Below, one piece after another: positions 27,160 through 36,104 of a stretch of DNA of 64,000 nucleotides. Made by a program: the position numbers and the translations under genes. The number at the start of each line of letters is the position of its first letter. Positions within the stretch are counted from its first letter, which is position 1. The stretch lies in NCBI GenBank assembly GCA_018660685.1, contig JABJJW010000023.1, positions 124,001-188,000 on the forward strand, written 5' to 3'. The notes beneath the pieces are model-generated. The model did not search any database and was not told where the DNA came from. It saw only the letters and a list, made by a program, of their open reading frames with translations. Source of the DNA: Flavobacteriales bacterium. GTDB lineage: Bacteria > Bacteroidota > Bacteroidia > Flavobacteriales_G > Salibacteraceae.

Positions 27160-28686
27160 TTAGTCTAAGTAGACTTTCTGCGTGATCGAATTCTTTCCCG
27201 CCTCTACCTTGACAAGGTAAATTCCAGAGCTCAAATCATACACAGGAATATCAAACGTGCTTGTGTTGATTGCCTTGCGTTCAAATATTCTTTCTCCGAG
27301 AAGATTATATAATTCAACCGTAGTCATCGCTTGGCTCCCGATTAATCGAAGGCTTTCTTCAAGCGTTGCAATCTTGACTTCAAATCCTTTTGTTTCTTCA
27401 ATACCAAATGGATCTCCCAGGTAGCAATCGTTCACATTCAACGTGATCACATCTTCAGAAAAACATCCGATCGTGTCGTATCCTGTCACATCAATATCAA
27501 TTGCGCCCGGGACATTAGGTGAGATGATTTGTGTGTTGTTTGGTGTCGTAACAGTCGAACTTGGTAGCTCCCATGTATAGCTACTGCAAGTCGAGCATGT
27601 GATGACTATTGAATCAGTTTGGTCAAGGCAAATGGCCGATCCGCCAGAGCTTTGAAAATAAGTCATAGTGGGGCCGCTAAGCACAGTGATTTCAATTTGA
27701 TCCGTGTTCGTGCATCCATTTAATGTCGCTGTCACTGAATAAGTAGTAGTGGATGTTGGAGAGGCGATGACGGTTGATCCGGTCGTTGTATTCAAACTTC
27801 CACCCGGTGACCACACGTAGCTAAGCGCATTACTCGATGCGTCCAGTGTAGCTGACTCACCGCTGCAAATGATAGAATCTTCTGGAGTAACTCCAATAGA
27901 CAAGAATGGTGGGTTGCTATTCACATTGATAGTTTTCGACATGGAAGCAGTACATCCGTTTGTATCTGTAACCACGACAGTATAGATTGTTGAGGCCGAT
28001 GGCGTTCCAATAACCGTCATGGATGTCGAATCATTTAAAGACGTCCCTGGTGACCACTCATAGGTGGCAATCCCGTTTGCGACTGCGGTCATTGTAACGC
28101 TGTTACCAGCACAAACATTTCCATTGTCGTCATCCGATGTAATGGTTACGCTTGGTGATGGATTCACAGTTAGTGTAATGCTAGCCGTTGCCGAACAGCC
28201 ATTGTCCGTCACGGTAACGAAGTATTCTGTTGTTGTGGTTGGAGAGGCCATGACAGTGTCTGTAGAATCGGAACTCAATGAGCCAGCTGGTGACCACATG
28301 TACGAATCAGCTGCGGCAGGTGTGACAATTAGCTCACTACTTGATCCTGAGCAGAACTCGCTGCCTGCGCTTGAAACGATTGCCACATCCGGCATTTGAT
28401 TCACCGTAATAATAACGACGACTGTGTCTGTATCTGCAGGCAGAACATCAAGTCCAATCGCTAGGATAGCGAACGTCCCAACAGAGTCCGTTGAAAATTG
28501 ATAACTCGGGTTCGTTGTCGTGTCTTGATTCAGCGTGTCGAGCCAACCCATGATCAACATTCCGGAGGCCGTGTATGTGACGGATTCACCCGTGCAAATC
28601 GAAGTATCCCCGGGGGAGACAGATAATTGGGCGAATGAACTCACCGAGATAAGGATGATTCCGAGGAGGGTAGCAATTCTCTTCAT
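27160..28686 (-). CDS. Secreted Ig/PKD-like repeat protein with type A T9SS sorting domain
   Basis: This 508-residue exported protein has a signal peptide ending SSFAQ. Four to five beta-sandwich modules of about 85 residues follow. Each shows an early cysteine (for example ICTGES, FCSGSS, VCAGNS, ICSGES), a YxWSPxxSL core, and a closing TTxYxVTVTDxNGC. The last 85 residues (from about VKIATLEESLRLIG, with VELYNLLGERIFE and SGIYLVKVEAG) are a type A T9SS sorting domain. No enzymatic domain is visible, so it is probably a structural surface protein. It is divergent from tadA and convergent with the SprB-repeat protein. Confidence 0.87.
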   Translation of the reverse strand: MKRIATLLGIILISVSSFAQLSVSPGDTSICTGESVTYTASGMLIMGWLDTLNQDTTTNPSYQFSTDSVGTFAILAIGLDVLPADTDTVVVIITVNQMPDVAIVSSAGSEFCSGSSSELIVTPAAADSYMWSPAGSLSSDSTDTVMASPTTTTEYFVTVTDNGCSATASITLTVNPSPSVTITSDDDNGNVCAGNSVTMTAVANGIATYEWSPGTSLNDSTSMTVIGTPSASTIYTVVVTDTNGCTASMSKTINVNSNPPFLSIGVTPEDSIICSGESATLDASSNALSYVWSPGGSLNTTTGSTVIASPTSTTTYSVTATLNGCTNTDQIEITVLSGPTMTYFQSSGGSAICLDQTDSIVITCSTCSSYTWELPSSTVTTPNNTQIISPNVPGAIDIDVTGYDTIGCFSEDVITLNVNDCYLGDPFGIEETKGFEVKIATLEESLRLIGSQAMTTVELYNLLGERIFERKAINTSTFDIPVYDLSSGIYLVKVEAGKNSITQKVYLD

Positions 28687-28755
28687 ACAACAGCTTTTTC
28701 GTGTAAACTCGCAAATCTACCTGTTAAACGCATATGGACAAAAACAAATGAGCAA

Positions 28756-29208
28756 ATGACATTGAGCTTGAATTCGGACGAGCACTTCATGAAACTTGCG
28801 TTGATGGAGGCCGAACTTGCCTATGAAAAAGGAGAGGTTCCTGTTGGTGCAGTAATTGTCATCCGTGACAAGGTAATCGCTCGATCGCACAATTTAACGG
28901 AAGCCCTGATGGATGTTACTGCCCACGCCGAAATGCAGGCAATCACCTCCGCCAGCAATCACCTTGGAGGAAAGTACCTACAAAAATGTTCTTTGTATGT
29001 AACGCTCGAGCCTTGCGCAATGTGTGCTGGCGCCTTATTCTGGTCACAGATTGGGAAGGTGGTTTATGGTGCCTCAGATCCAAAAAGAGGATTCACAAAC
29101 CATAAGCAAGCAATGCTTCATCCAAAGACAGAGATCAAGGTAGGCGTACTCGCTGAGGCTTGCTCTCAAATCCTTCAACAATTCTTCAAGGAACGAAGAG
29201 CGAAGTAA
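28756..29208 (+). CDS. tadA: tRNA-specific adenosine deaminase
   Basis: This 150-residue zinc enzyme converts adenosine to inosine at the wobble position of tRNA-Arg(ACG). The deaminase motif is complete: H57-A-E59 supplies a zinc ligand and the catalytic glutamate, and PCAMC supplies C87 and C90. The N-terminal helix (FMKLALMEAELAYEKGEVPVGAV) is typical of TadA and argues against a generic cytidine or guanine deaminase. The ATG at 28756 overlaps the tail of a short non-coding ATG frame. The region 28687-28755 must hold promoters for this gene and the divergent one. Confidence 0.95.
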   Translation: MTLSLNSDEHFMKLALMEAELAYEKGEVPVGAVIVIRDKVIARSHNLTEALMDVTAHAEMQAITSASNHLGGKYLQKCSLYVTLEPCAMCAGALFWSQIGKVVYGASDPKRGFTNHKQAMLHPKTEIKVGVLAEACSQILQQFFKERRAK

Positions 29209-29260
29209 ACGGCAACAATTTGATTCCGTAGGTGTTACCTTCGTACAAAATAATTTGACT

Positions 29261-29677
29261 ATGTATCCAGAAGAAATTGTAGCTCCAATGAAGTCAGAGC
29301 TTACTCAGGTAGGGTTTGACGAGTTAACAACTGCACAACATGTTGATCAGTTGATGAACTCCATGGAGGGAACTGCTTTGATAATGGTAAATAGTGTTTG
29401 TGGTTGTGCTGCTGCCAATGCTCGACCTGCGGTTAGAATGGCGATTCAAAACGCTAAAAAACCAGTACAGTTAACGACTGTATTCGCAGGAGTTGATCAA
29501 GACGCAACCGCACAAGCACGAAAGTATTTCTTACCATATCCCCCTTCTTCACCTGCAATTGCGCTGATGAAAGATGGGAAACTAGTTCACTTTATCGAAC
29601 GGCATCATATTGAAGGCAGACCGGCTGAGCTGATCGCTGAAAACCTCATTGCCGCATTTGATGAATACTGCGACTAG
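29261..29677 (+). CDS. Bacilliredoxin (BrxA/BrxB, YphP family)
   Basis: This 138-residue cytosolic thioredoxin-fold protein has the active-site motif C47-G48-C49 in NSVCGCAAANARP. It matches the BrxA/BrxB family, which removes bacillithiol from mixed disulfides on proteins after oxidative stress. The family continuation FAGVDQDATAQARKYF and PYPPSSPAIALMKDG is present. I chose the ATG at 29261; a TTG two codons earlier is also possible. A good terminator follows, and tadA is 46 bases upstream on the same strand, so it may be second in a small operon. Bacillithiol use by this organism is inferred from family knowledge only. Confidence 0.92.
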   Translation: MYPEEIVAPMKSELTQVGFDELTTAQHVDQLMNSMEGTALIMVNSVCGCAAANARPAVRMAIQNAKKPVQLTTVFAGVDQDATAQARKYFLPYPPSSPAIALMKDGKLVHFIERHHIEGRPAELIAENLIAAFDEYCD

Positions 29678-29694
29678 TAAAATTTAAATTGAAG

Positions 29695-29721
29695 AAAGGG
29701 CTGCAATTGCGGCCCTTTTTT
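29695..29721. terminator. Hairpin terminator between the bacilliredoxin gene and gatC
   Basis: AAAGGGC and GCCCTTT pair around the inner palindrome GCAATTGC, with a run of T residues on the plus strand (29716-29721). It can end the plus-strand bacilliredoxin transcript and overlaps the gatC stop codon by two bases. On the minus strand, A residues at 29695-29697 give only a weak T run. Confidence 0.8.
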
Positions 29722-30010
29722 ATTTGTGGAGCACCTTGGGTACTTTGAAATAATCAGAATCTTTTGACGGTGCATTCTTGAGCGCAGCATTCTGCTCGAG
29801 CTCGTCCTTGACCATATCCTTCCGTGGTTCTAAATTCTCCTCAGTCATGTAAACTAGAGGCTCGACACCATCCGTTTCAATTTCATTGAGCTTATCAATG
29901 AAGTCAATCATTCGCTCGAGATCAGCCTTAATCTTATTTCGATCCTCCCCTTCGAATTTGAGTCGAGCCAAATCAGAAAGCTTGTCAATTATATCGTCAT
30001 TAATCTCCAT
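29720..30010 (-). CDS. gatC: Asp-tRNA(Asn)/Glu-tRNA(Gln) amidotransferase subunit C
   Basis: This small subunit (96 residues from the ATG at 30010) stabilises the GatCAB complex that converts Glu-tRNA(Gln) and Asp-tRNA(Asn) to the amide forms. The pattern is typical: IDKLSDLARLKFEGED near the N-terminus, a helix with MIDFIDKLNEIETDGVEPL, and a C-terminal LRxD-like tail ending DYFKVPKVL. An upstream TTG frame extends ten residues but overlaps plsC deeply; the ATG overlaps plsC by 11 bases, suggesting coupled translation. gatA and gatB are not in the window. Confidence 0.92.
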   Translation of the reverse strand: MEINDDIIDKLSDLARLKFEGEDRNKIKADLERMIDFIDKLNEIETDGVEPLVYMTEENLEPRKDMVKDELEQNAALKNAPSKDSDYFKVPKVLHK

Positions 30011-30746
30011 TTTGATCCAATGGTTTTTTGATGATGTCAAAAGTATTTCTTTTCAATTCAGACATGGTCATAGATCGTATTTGATCTGGCATAATAGCCT
30101 CATGAATGACCACTCTGGATGGCCCTGGACCACCTTTAACTCTTAAGGCTGCCCCTGCCTGAAGTCGGTTCACATTATCAATAAATGTAACCGGGAGAAT
30201 CGGCACTTCCATTTCCTTGGCCAACTTGAATGCTCCATTTTTAAACGGTCCAAGTTCCGGAGCTCCATTCGGAATTGTTCCCTCAGGAAAAAGGACAATG
30301 CTTTCCCCTCTTTGTAATGCCTCCTTAGCAAGATCGTAGGCGTTTTTAGCGCCTTTCATGCTTGAGCGATCGACCGATATATTCATTCCTGTGTTGAAAA
30401 ACACATTGAACATCGGCCAAGTCAAGATCTCCATCTTACCCATGAAGACAACATAATTTTTAAACACGCGACACATGGTAATGATGTCCAAGTATGAACT
30501 GTGATTTGGGCATATGATGAAGGGCGCCTCGGGTTCCACCCCCTTTTGAATTCTTCGCATTCGGATCCCAACAAGGGTTAAAACCCACCAACTCCAATAT
30601 CGCATGAACTTGTAAGCAAGTGGAAACCTCTCCCTTTTAGCGAGTCCCCAGCGGAAAAGTGGATAGAAGACCGTGAGTGTCAATATGAAGAAGAGAAAGA
30701 AATAAATCTTCCAAAGGACCCGAAGAGGCTGGAGCACGTAGTACAC
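30000..30746 (-). CDS. plsC: 1-acyl-sn-glycerol-3-phosphate acyltransferase
   Basis: This 248-residue membrane-bound enzyme acylates lysophosphatidic acid to phosphatidic acid in phospholipid synthesis. The catalytic motif H82-x4-D87 lies in CPNHSSYLDI, and the glycerol-phosphate site is FPEGTIPNG with P154-E155-G156. An N-terminal hydrophobic segment (residues about 10-32) anchors it. Translation seems to start at GTG (30746), because no in-frame ATG precedes the conserved region. It overlaps gatC downstream. The family also includes lysophospholipid acyltransferases of other specificity, so the substrate is inferred. Confidence 0.9.
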   Translation of the reverse strand: MYYVLQPLRVLWKIYFFLFFILTLTVFYPLFRWGLAKRERFPLAYKFMRYWSWWVLTLVGIRMRRIQKGVEPEAPFIICPNHSSYLDIITMCRVFKNYVVFMGKMEILTWPMFNVFFNTGMNISVDRSSMKGAKNAYDLAKEALQRGESIVLFPEGTIPNGAPELGPFKNGAFKLAKEMEVPILPVTFIDNVNRLQAGAALRVKGGPGPSRVVIHEAIMPDQIRSMTMSELKRNTFDIIKKPLDQNGD

Positions 30747-30827
30747 ATTGCAAAAGTAGCACGACTATGGTCCGCCCATGAACTTTCCTTCGGATTAAGA
30801 TTTAGTCAGAGTTTTATCACGCACTGC

Positions 30828-30835
30828 TACATTTG
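30828..30835 (+). promoter_or_regulatory. Candidate Bacteroidota -7 promoter element for trpS
   Basis: TACATTTG matches the Bacteroidota -7 consensus TAnnTTTG and lies 11 bases before the trpS ATG. That would leave a very short leader. A good -33 TTTG at the usual distance is not seen (TTTA at 30801-30804 is slightly too far), so this is only a candidate. Confidence 0.35.
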
Positions 30836-30846
30836 GCAAAATTTCT

Positions 30847-31815
30847 ATGGCACGTATTCTAACAGGTATTCAAGCGACTGGCGTTCCTCACTTAGGCAAT
30901 ATCCTAGGGGCAATCAAACCAGGCATTAACTTGTCCACTACAGGGGGCAACGATGCATTTCTGTTCATTGCTGACATGCATTCTTTGACGGTGATTAAAG
31001 ATGCCGCCCAGATTAAAGAGAATACATATGGTGTGGCTGCTGCTTGGCTAGCCTTTGGTTTAGACACTAAAAAGAACACCTTTTACCGTCAGAGCGATGT
31101 CCCAGAAGTTGCAGAGCTCATGTGGTACTTGAACTGCTTTACGCCTTACCCGATGCTCGCTAACGCACATTCATTCAAGGATAAGAGCAGTCACTTGAGT
31201 GATGTCAATGCCGGATTGTTCACTTATCCTGTTCTCATGGCGGCTGACATTTTACTATACGATGCGAACTACGTGCCTGTAGGAAAAGATCAACAACAAC
31301 ATCTCGAGATGACTCGGGACATTGCTGGTTCATTCAATCATTCGTATGGTGATGTTCTGGTTGTCCCCGAAGGCAAATACGATGAACGTGTCATGATTGT
31401 TCCTGGAACGGATGGCCGAAAAATGAGCAAGAGCTACGATAACTTCTTGAATATTTTTCTTCCAGAGAAGCAGCTGAAAAAGCAAGTCATGGGCATTGTT
31501 ACGGACGCCACTCCACTCGAAGACCCAAAGGACCCTGACACTTGTAATGTATTTGCATTGTACAGTTTACTTGCCGAAGCACCGGACACGCAAGAGATGA
31601 GAAATAAGTACTTGGCTGGAGGTTTTGGGTATGGTCATGCAAAAAGCGCACTCCTAGAACTGATTCTCGATTCATTCAAGGAAGAGAGGGTCAAGTTTGA
31701 CTCTTGGATGAATGACAAGACTACTATGGATCAGGAATTAAAGATTGGAGCTGATAAGGCGCGAATTGTAGCAAGCGAAACTCTGTCCAGGGTAAGAAAG
31801 GCTGCAGGGTATTAA
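30847..31815 (+). CDS. trpS: Tryptophanyl-tRNA synthetase
   Basis: This 322-residue class I synthetase charges tRNA-Trp. The HIGH-type motif is PHLGN at residues 14-18 in ILTGIQATGVPHLGNILG, and the KMSKS loop is exact at residues 192-196 (GRKMSKSYDN). VGKDQQQHLEMTRDIA is a further family signature. The length is standard for bacterial TrpS. The gene is single and divergent from plsC. Its stop codon overlaps the stop of the convergent amidohydrolase gene within the four bases TTAA, so no terminator lies between them. Confidence 0.97.
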   Translation: MARILTGIQATGVPHLGNILGAIKPGINLSTTGGNDAFLFIADMHSLTVIKDAAQIKENTYGVAAAWLAFGLDTKKNTFYRQSDVPEVAELMWYLNCFTPYPMLANAHSFKDKSSHLSDVNAGLFTYPVLMAADILLYDANYVPVGKDQQQHLEMTRDIAGSFNHSYGDVLVVPEGKYDERVMIVPGTDGRKMSKSYDNFLNIFLPEKQLKKQVMGIVTDATPLEDPKDPDTCNVFALYSLLAEAPDTQEMRNKYLAGGFGYGHAKSALLELILDSFKEERVKFDSWMNDKTTMDQELKIGADKARIVASETLSRVRKAAGY

Positions 31816-33107
31816 TCCACTCCGTGTTTCTTCATAAACTTTTCGGCCAATCGACTTTGGTGGTTCGAGAGATCGATTGGTTTACCCATTATATAAGCCG
31901 CTTCAATCTGATTGGTTCGAATATCAAGAGGATCTCCTTCACAGAGAAAAAAGGTCGCCACTTTACCCGGTTCAATCGAACCGATCGTTTCTGATACTCC
32001 CATTATTTCAGCAGGAGACAGGCTCAATGCTCGTATTGCTTGCTCATATGGCAACCCGTGATAAATTGCAGTTCCCACCTGGAACGGGAGATTTCGACCG
32101 ATCATGGTTTCCATGCTTCCGGATGTGGCAAATGCAATCTTTATCCCAGCTTTCTGAAGCACCCCTGCAATTCGATATGGCTTTTCAATCGGATCATCAG
32201 TATGGATAGGTAGCTTATGAACTCGGTCAATGATGACGGGGATGTCATTCTCTTTCAGCTCGTTGATGACAAGATCAGCTTCTGCACCTCCAACAATTAC
32301 CATGTTCTGAACCCCGCTTTCACGAAAGAATTGAACCGCGTCAAGAATATCTTTTGCATGGTCTACCCTCACGTACAATCGTTGATCGCCATTAAAGAGG
32401 TCCGCCATAGATTCAAATCTCAGGTTCGCATGAACGTGACCATCCAGCGCCTGGTCGGCTTTGGCCTCGGCAAAAAACTGAATGATTTCACTCACCTGAT
32501 CCTCGTACTTCTTGTTCTCTTTTGACTTACCCGGTTCTGCCCACCATCCAGTCATTCTTGCCCTTGACGGCCATTCAAGAAAAATGCCCTCGTCTCCCTG
32601 AAATACCGATTCCTGCCAATTGTCACCATCCAATTTCATCAATGAAGATGTGCCTGAAATAACGGCTCCATTTGGAGCTATTTGCGCCATCAAAACTCCA
32701 TTTGATCGAATGGTCCGGAGAATCTTAGATTCAGCATTAAAAGCTGGAAGGGCCCTTACGTTTGGTAAGAACTTGCCCGTTTCTCTAAAGTCATGTGTAG
32801 CTTTTACTTGATCAATCTCAATCAACCCGATCCTCGAGTCCATCAAGATAAAGCCGGGATACAAGTGTTTTCCATCAGCGTCGATTATAGTGTCATAATC
32901 TGATGGGTTAATTCGTGATTTATTCGCATCCGACACTCGGCTGATTTCAGAACCATGGAACACAACATAGGCGTTGTCAATGACCTCTCCATTGCCTACG
33001 TGGACTGTAGCGTATCGAATCAGCGTAGATTTCTCCTGCTGTGCTATGGAAACATTGACCGCTAAGACGAAGAACAAAACCGCCGATATGGAACCTAGAT
33101 TACTCAT
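31812..33107 (-). CDS. Amidohydrolase-like exported protein lacking the HxH metal motif
   Basis: This 431-residue protein has a signal peptide ending VSIAQ. It has the composite beta-domain and barrel layout of the amidohydrolase family, with C-terminal SLSPAEIMGVSETIGSIEPGKVATFFLCEGDP typical of imidazolonepropionase-like members. However, at the first metal site, where active enzymes read PGFIDxHxH, it reads YPGFILMDSRIG, so the two histidines are missing. It is therefore probably a catalytically dead partner or a structural protein. It overlaps the upstream amidohydrolase gene by eight bases, so the two are translated together. The function is unknown. Confidence 0.85.
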   Translation of the reverse strand: MSNLGSISAVLFFVLAVNVSIAQQEKSTLIRYATVHVGNGEVIDNAYVVFHGSEISRVSDANKSRINPSDYDTIIDADGKHLYPGFILMDSRIGLIEIDQVKATHDFRETGKFLPNVRALPAFNAESKILRTIRSNGVLMAQIAPNGAVISGTSSLMKLDGDNWQESVFQGDEGIFLEWPSRARMTGWWAEPGKSKENKKYEDQVSEIIQFFAEAKADQALDGHVHANLRFESMADLFNGDQRLYVRVDHAKDILDAVQFFRESGVQNMVIVGGAEADLVINELKENDIPVIIDRVHKLPIHTDDPIEKPYRIAGVLQKAGIKIAFATSGSMETMIGRNLPFQVGTAIYHGLPYEQAIRALSLSPAEIMGVSETIGSIEPGKVATFFLCEGDPLDIRTNQIEAAYIMGKPIDLSNHQSRLAEKFMKKHGVD

Positions 33108-36036
33108 CTTCTAATGAATCACAGTGGTACAATTTGGGGTTAGAAGATTTGGCTGTCACTTTCTTGCCTTTTGCAGAGTTCATCAATGCAATAATCCTGG
33201 ATCTCTCTCGGGAAATTTGTGTTTCCAATTCAGCTTGATCCTTGATGTCAAAGTACTTCACACCTTCAATAAATGTCTTCTCTGCTTTTGAGTAAACAGA
33301 CAATGGGTGGTCACTCCAGAGAACTAAGTCTGCATCCTTACCAACCTCGATACTTCCAATTTGGTCGTCGAGGTGAAGCATTTTTGCTGGGTTGATGGTG
33401 ACCAACTTCATGGCCTCTTCTTCACTCAACCCTCCATATTTAACCGCCTTGGCCGCTTCCTGATTCAAACGCCTACCCATTTCAGCATCATCAGAGTTGA
33501 TCCCAACATTCACTCCCGCCTTCGTCATAATGGCGGCATTGTATGGAATGGCGTCATTCACCTCGTATTTATATGCCCACCAATCAGAAAATGTTGACCC
33601 CCCAGCTCCGTGTTCAGCCAGCAAAGGCGCAATCTTATATCCCTCCAAAATATGGGTGAACGTATTCACCCTAAAATCAAACTGATCTGCCACATCCATA
33701 AGCATCAAGATCTCAGATTGAACGTAGGAATGACAGGTGACGAAGCGTGATGAATCAAGAATTTCCTGCACTGCCTCCAGATCGAGATCCACCCGTTCAT
33801 TTGGATCGTACTCTCTGGCTCGGGTGAAAGCATCTGCAAAAACCTGTTCCACTCCCATTCGAGTCAATGGAAATCTCCCCCCGTCTTCTTTTCTGTTTGA
33901 CCGTTTCACATTTTCTCCTAGAGCGAACTTGATAAACCCTGGCGCTTCATCGATCAGCATTTCGGTCGCGCTCCTTCCCCATTTGTATTTCACCAATGCG
34001 CTCTGCCCTCCTATGGGGTTGGCAGAGCCATGGAGAAGTTGGGCAGTCGTAACCCCGCCCGCAAGTTGTCTGTAAATATTAACGTTCCAAGGGTCTAAGG
34101 CGTCTCCCATTCTTACTTCTGCCGAAGATGATTGGCCCCATTCATTTACCCCTCCTCGAAGACCTATATGCGAATGTTCATCTATTATACCTGGGGTCAG
34201 GTGCCTTCCGCGAGCATCAATTCTTTTGACATCACTCGGAAACAGCTGACCGGAGCCGATAGATTTAATCTTTCCATCAACTACGTAAACATCTGTGTTT
34301 TTTAATCTCCCGGTGTCAGCGCAAGTCCAAACAATGGCATTGGTAATGAGAAAAGTGGTGTTCTCATCCAGGCTATCCCATCCATATGCGCAGTTAGGAA
34401 AAGAGATCTTGGGGACTGACAATGTATCCTTGGTGGCCTTTTCATTCTCTGCTTGAGGTTCGTATTTTCTGTCTCGGATGGCCGCCCAGGATATCCATTT
34501 TCCCTTTGCGTTTTGACCTCGTCCATCCCAGACGCTTTGGTTGAAACTAAGTTTACCTGATAAGCTGTATACAAGTATTGCTGGATCGGAAGACCATATA
34601 TTAACGGTGAGTAGCTCTCGCTCTACCTTGACCGTGGTCTTGAGCTTTTGCTCACTTACGTCTGACTTAATTTCCGCCTCTATTCCATTTTCAGAAACCT
34701 TTAAAATGGTCACTGCATATTCCTTCTCCTCGATCACGAGGTTATATCTGCCAATGAGCTGGTCTGGAGTAATTGTTTTCTTGAATGCCTGTACTCCATT
34801 GGTCCAATGCTCAAGCACTTCGAATGATTCGGATCCCAGTTCCTCTTTTGACAAGAAGAAATTTGCCCTTTTCCCAGAATGCAGCGTGCTAATTTCATTT
34901 TCGAGACCCAGAATTCGGGCGGGATTAATCGTGAGGGCTGCAAGAAGGTTTGAATGGGAAACTCCGGTGTTTGATATGCGCGTCAAGTTTTGAATAACTT
35001 CTTTGGCCTTGCTTGTGTCTCGAGTTAGACTCACTTCGGCCTGAGCCTCAATCAACAATTTCATATTAAAGGGTGCCAACTCCCAGTGCTTTAATTGGTC
35101 GAGACCCGTCATCCGAGCTTCAAAAGGATCTTCAATGCTATAAGGCACCGGAAATGAGAGCGGAGCAATTATCTGACCTGTCGGGTTTAGCTCTTCTCGT
35201 ACGAGGTATTCCTTTCCTGTGCCTCGTAGCACAAAAGGTAACTCAAACTCGTTTGAAATCTCATTGGTGTTTCGAATAGAAAGAGGATGATTAAGCTGGA
35301 TAATAGTCGTTCGTGAGTCAATAGTCTGTAAAGCCTCCAGGCTTGCGTTGAACTCTTTCCTTCTGCTTGTTCTTCCGTACCACTGAGCGTCGTACAGGGT
35401 TTGACGAATGAGTGCTATTGCCCCTACGTGAGATGTTGGATAATCTGTTTTGCTAGATCCTTTATTAAAGGAAAAATGGTTTGTCACCCCTTCTTTGATG
35501 ATTGCCAGGTTTGGTTGATTTTCTCCTAGAACGATTAATGCAGATGTCCCTCGCATGATGCCATCCCGGTTATGAATATTCAGCAATCCATATCCGATCG
35601 CCAGCCAATCTTCTTGCAGCTTTCGGGGAATAGGCGCCTTCAGTTTGTATCCTCTTTCAGGGTGAATAGCTGAGTTCCAGCTTGACGCGCCGAACGTTTG
35701 AGGGTCCTCCTTTTTTCCCTTCTTCTTTTTCTCAGCTTTCTCAACAATCGCGTCAGGATCAATGAATGATGGATAGATGGTCAAGCCTTCACAATCATGA
35801 ACAACGGATCCTCCGGGCAAAGTACCTACGGCCAAAACGGAGACTACTCTTCCGTCCTGAATTAGGAGTGTTCCCGAGTCAATAGTCTCTGTAGGTGAAA
35901 GGTGAATTTTCGCGTTTGTAAAAGCGTGGTAAACCTCTCTGTTGTCATGTACACCGTTCACAGGAAATGTCTCTTGCCCAAGGGCTTGAAACAGCAAGAA
36001 AAACATGGCTAATGAGAATAGGAGTCTTGGCGACAT
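33100..36036 (-). CDS. Exported protein with two tandem amidohydrolase domains, only the second apparently active
   Basis: This 978-residue protein has a signal peptide (MSPRLLFSLA to ALGQE); the ATG at 36036 fits it better than the open frame 13 codons upstream. The N-terminal half (about residues 20-430) has an amidohydrolase layout with KRANFFLS near its end, but reads YPSFIDPDAI where HxH should be. The C-terminal half (about 540-950) has an intact metal motif, TPGIIDEHSHIG, with later histidines in THILEGYKIAP and an aspartate in GINSDDAEMGRR. It then closes with PAKMLHLDDQIGSIEVGKDAD. It is first in a two-gene unit with the 431-residue paralogue. It may act on a peptide-like or cyclic amide substrate in the periplasm. 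Confidence 0.88.
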   Translation of the reverse strand: MSPRLLFSLAMFFLLFQALGQETFPVNGVHDNREVYHAFTNAKIHLSPTETIDSGTLLIQDGRVVSVLAVGTLPGGSVVHDCEGLTIYPSFIDPDAIVEKAEKKKKGKKEDPQTFGASSWNSAIHPERGYKLKAPIPRKLQEDWLAIGYGLLNIHNRDGIMRGTSALIVLGENQPNLAIIKEGVTNHFSFNKGSSKTDYPTSHVGAIALIRQTLYDAQWYGRTSRRKEFNASLEALQTIDSRTTIIQLNHPLSIRNTNEISNEFELPFVLRGTGKEYLVREELNPTGQIIAPLSFPVPYSIEDPFEARMTGLDQLKHWELAPFNMKLLIEAQAEVSLTRDTSKAKEVIQNLTRISNTGVSHSNLLAALTINPARILGLENEISTLHSGKRANFFLSKEELGSESFEVLEHWTNGVQAFKKTITPDQLIGRYNLVIEEKEYAVTILKVSENGIEAEIKSDVSEQKLKTTVKVERELLTVNIWSSDPAILVYSLSGKLSFNQSVWDGRGQNAKGKWISWAAIRDRKYEPQAENEKATKDTLSVPKISFPNCAYGWDSLDENTTFLITNAIVWTCADTGRLKNTDVYVVDGKIKSIGSGQLFPSDVKRIDARGRHLTPGIIDEHSHIGLRGGVNEWGQSSSAEVRMGDALDPWNVNIYRQLAGGVTTAQLLHGSANPIGGQSALVKYKWGRSATEMLIDEAPGFIKFALGENVKRSNRKEDGGRFPLTRMGVEQVFADAFTRAREYDPNERVDLDLEAVQEILDSSRFVTCHSYVQSEILMLMDVADQFDFRVNTFTHILEGYKIAPLLAEHGAGGSTFSDWWAYKYEVNDAIPYNAAIMTKAGVNVGINSDDAEMGRRLNQEAAKAVKYGGLSEEEAMKLVTINPAKMLHLDDQIGSIEVGKDADLVLWSDHPLSVYSKAEKTFIEGVKYFDIKDQAELETQISRERSRIIALMNSAKGKKVTAKSSNPKLYHCDSLEDE

Positions 36037-36104
36037 AAGCGTGGTCAAAAATACACGCACGAAAATGACAAACACCGTAATGATAAAATCATTTTGACCG
36101 CCCT

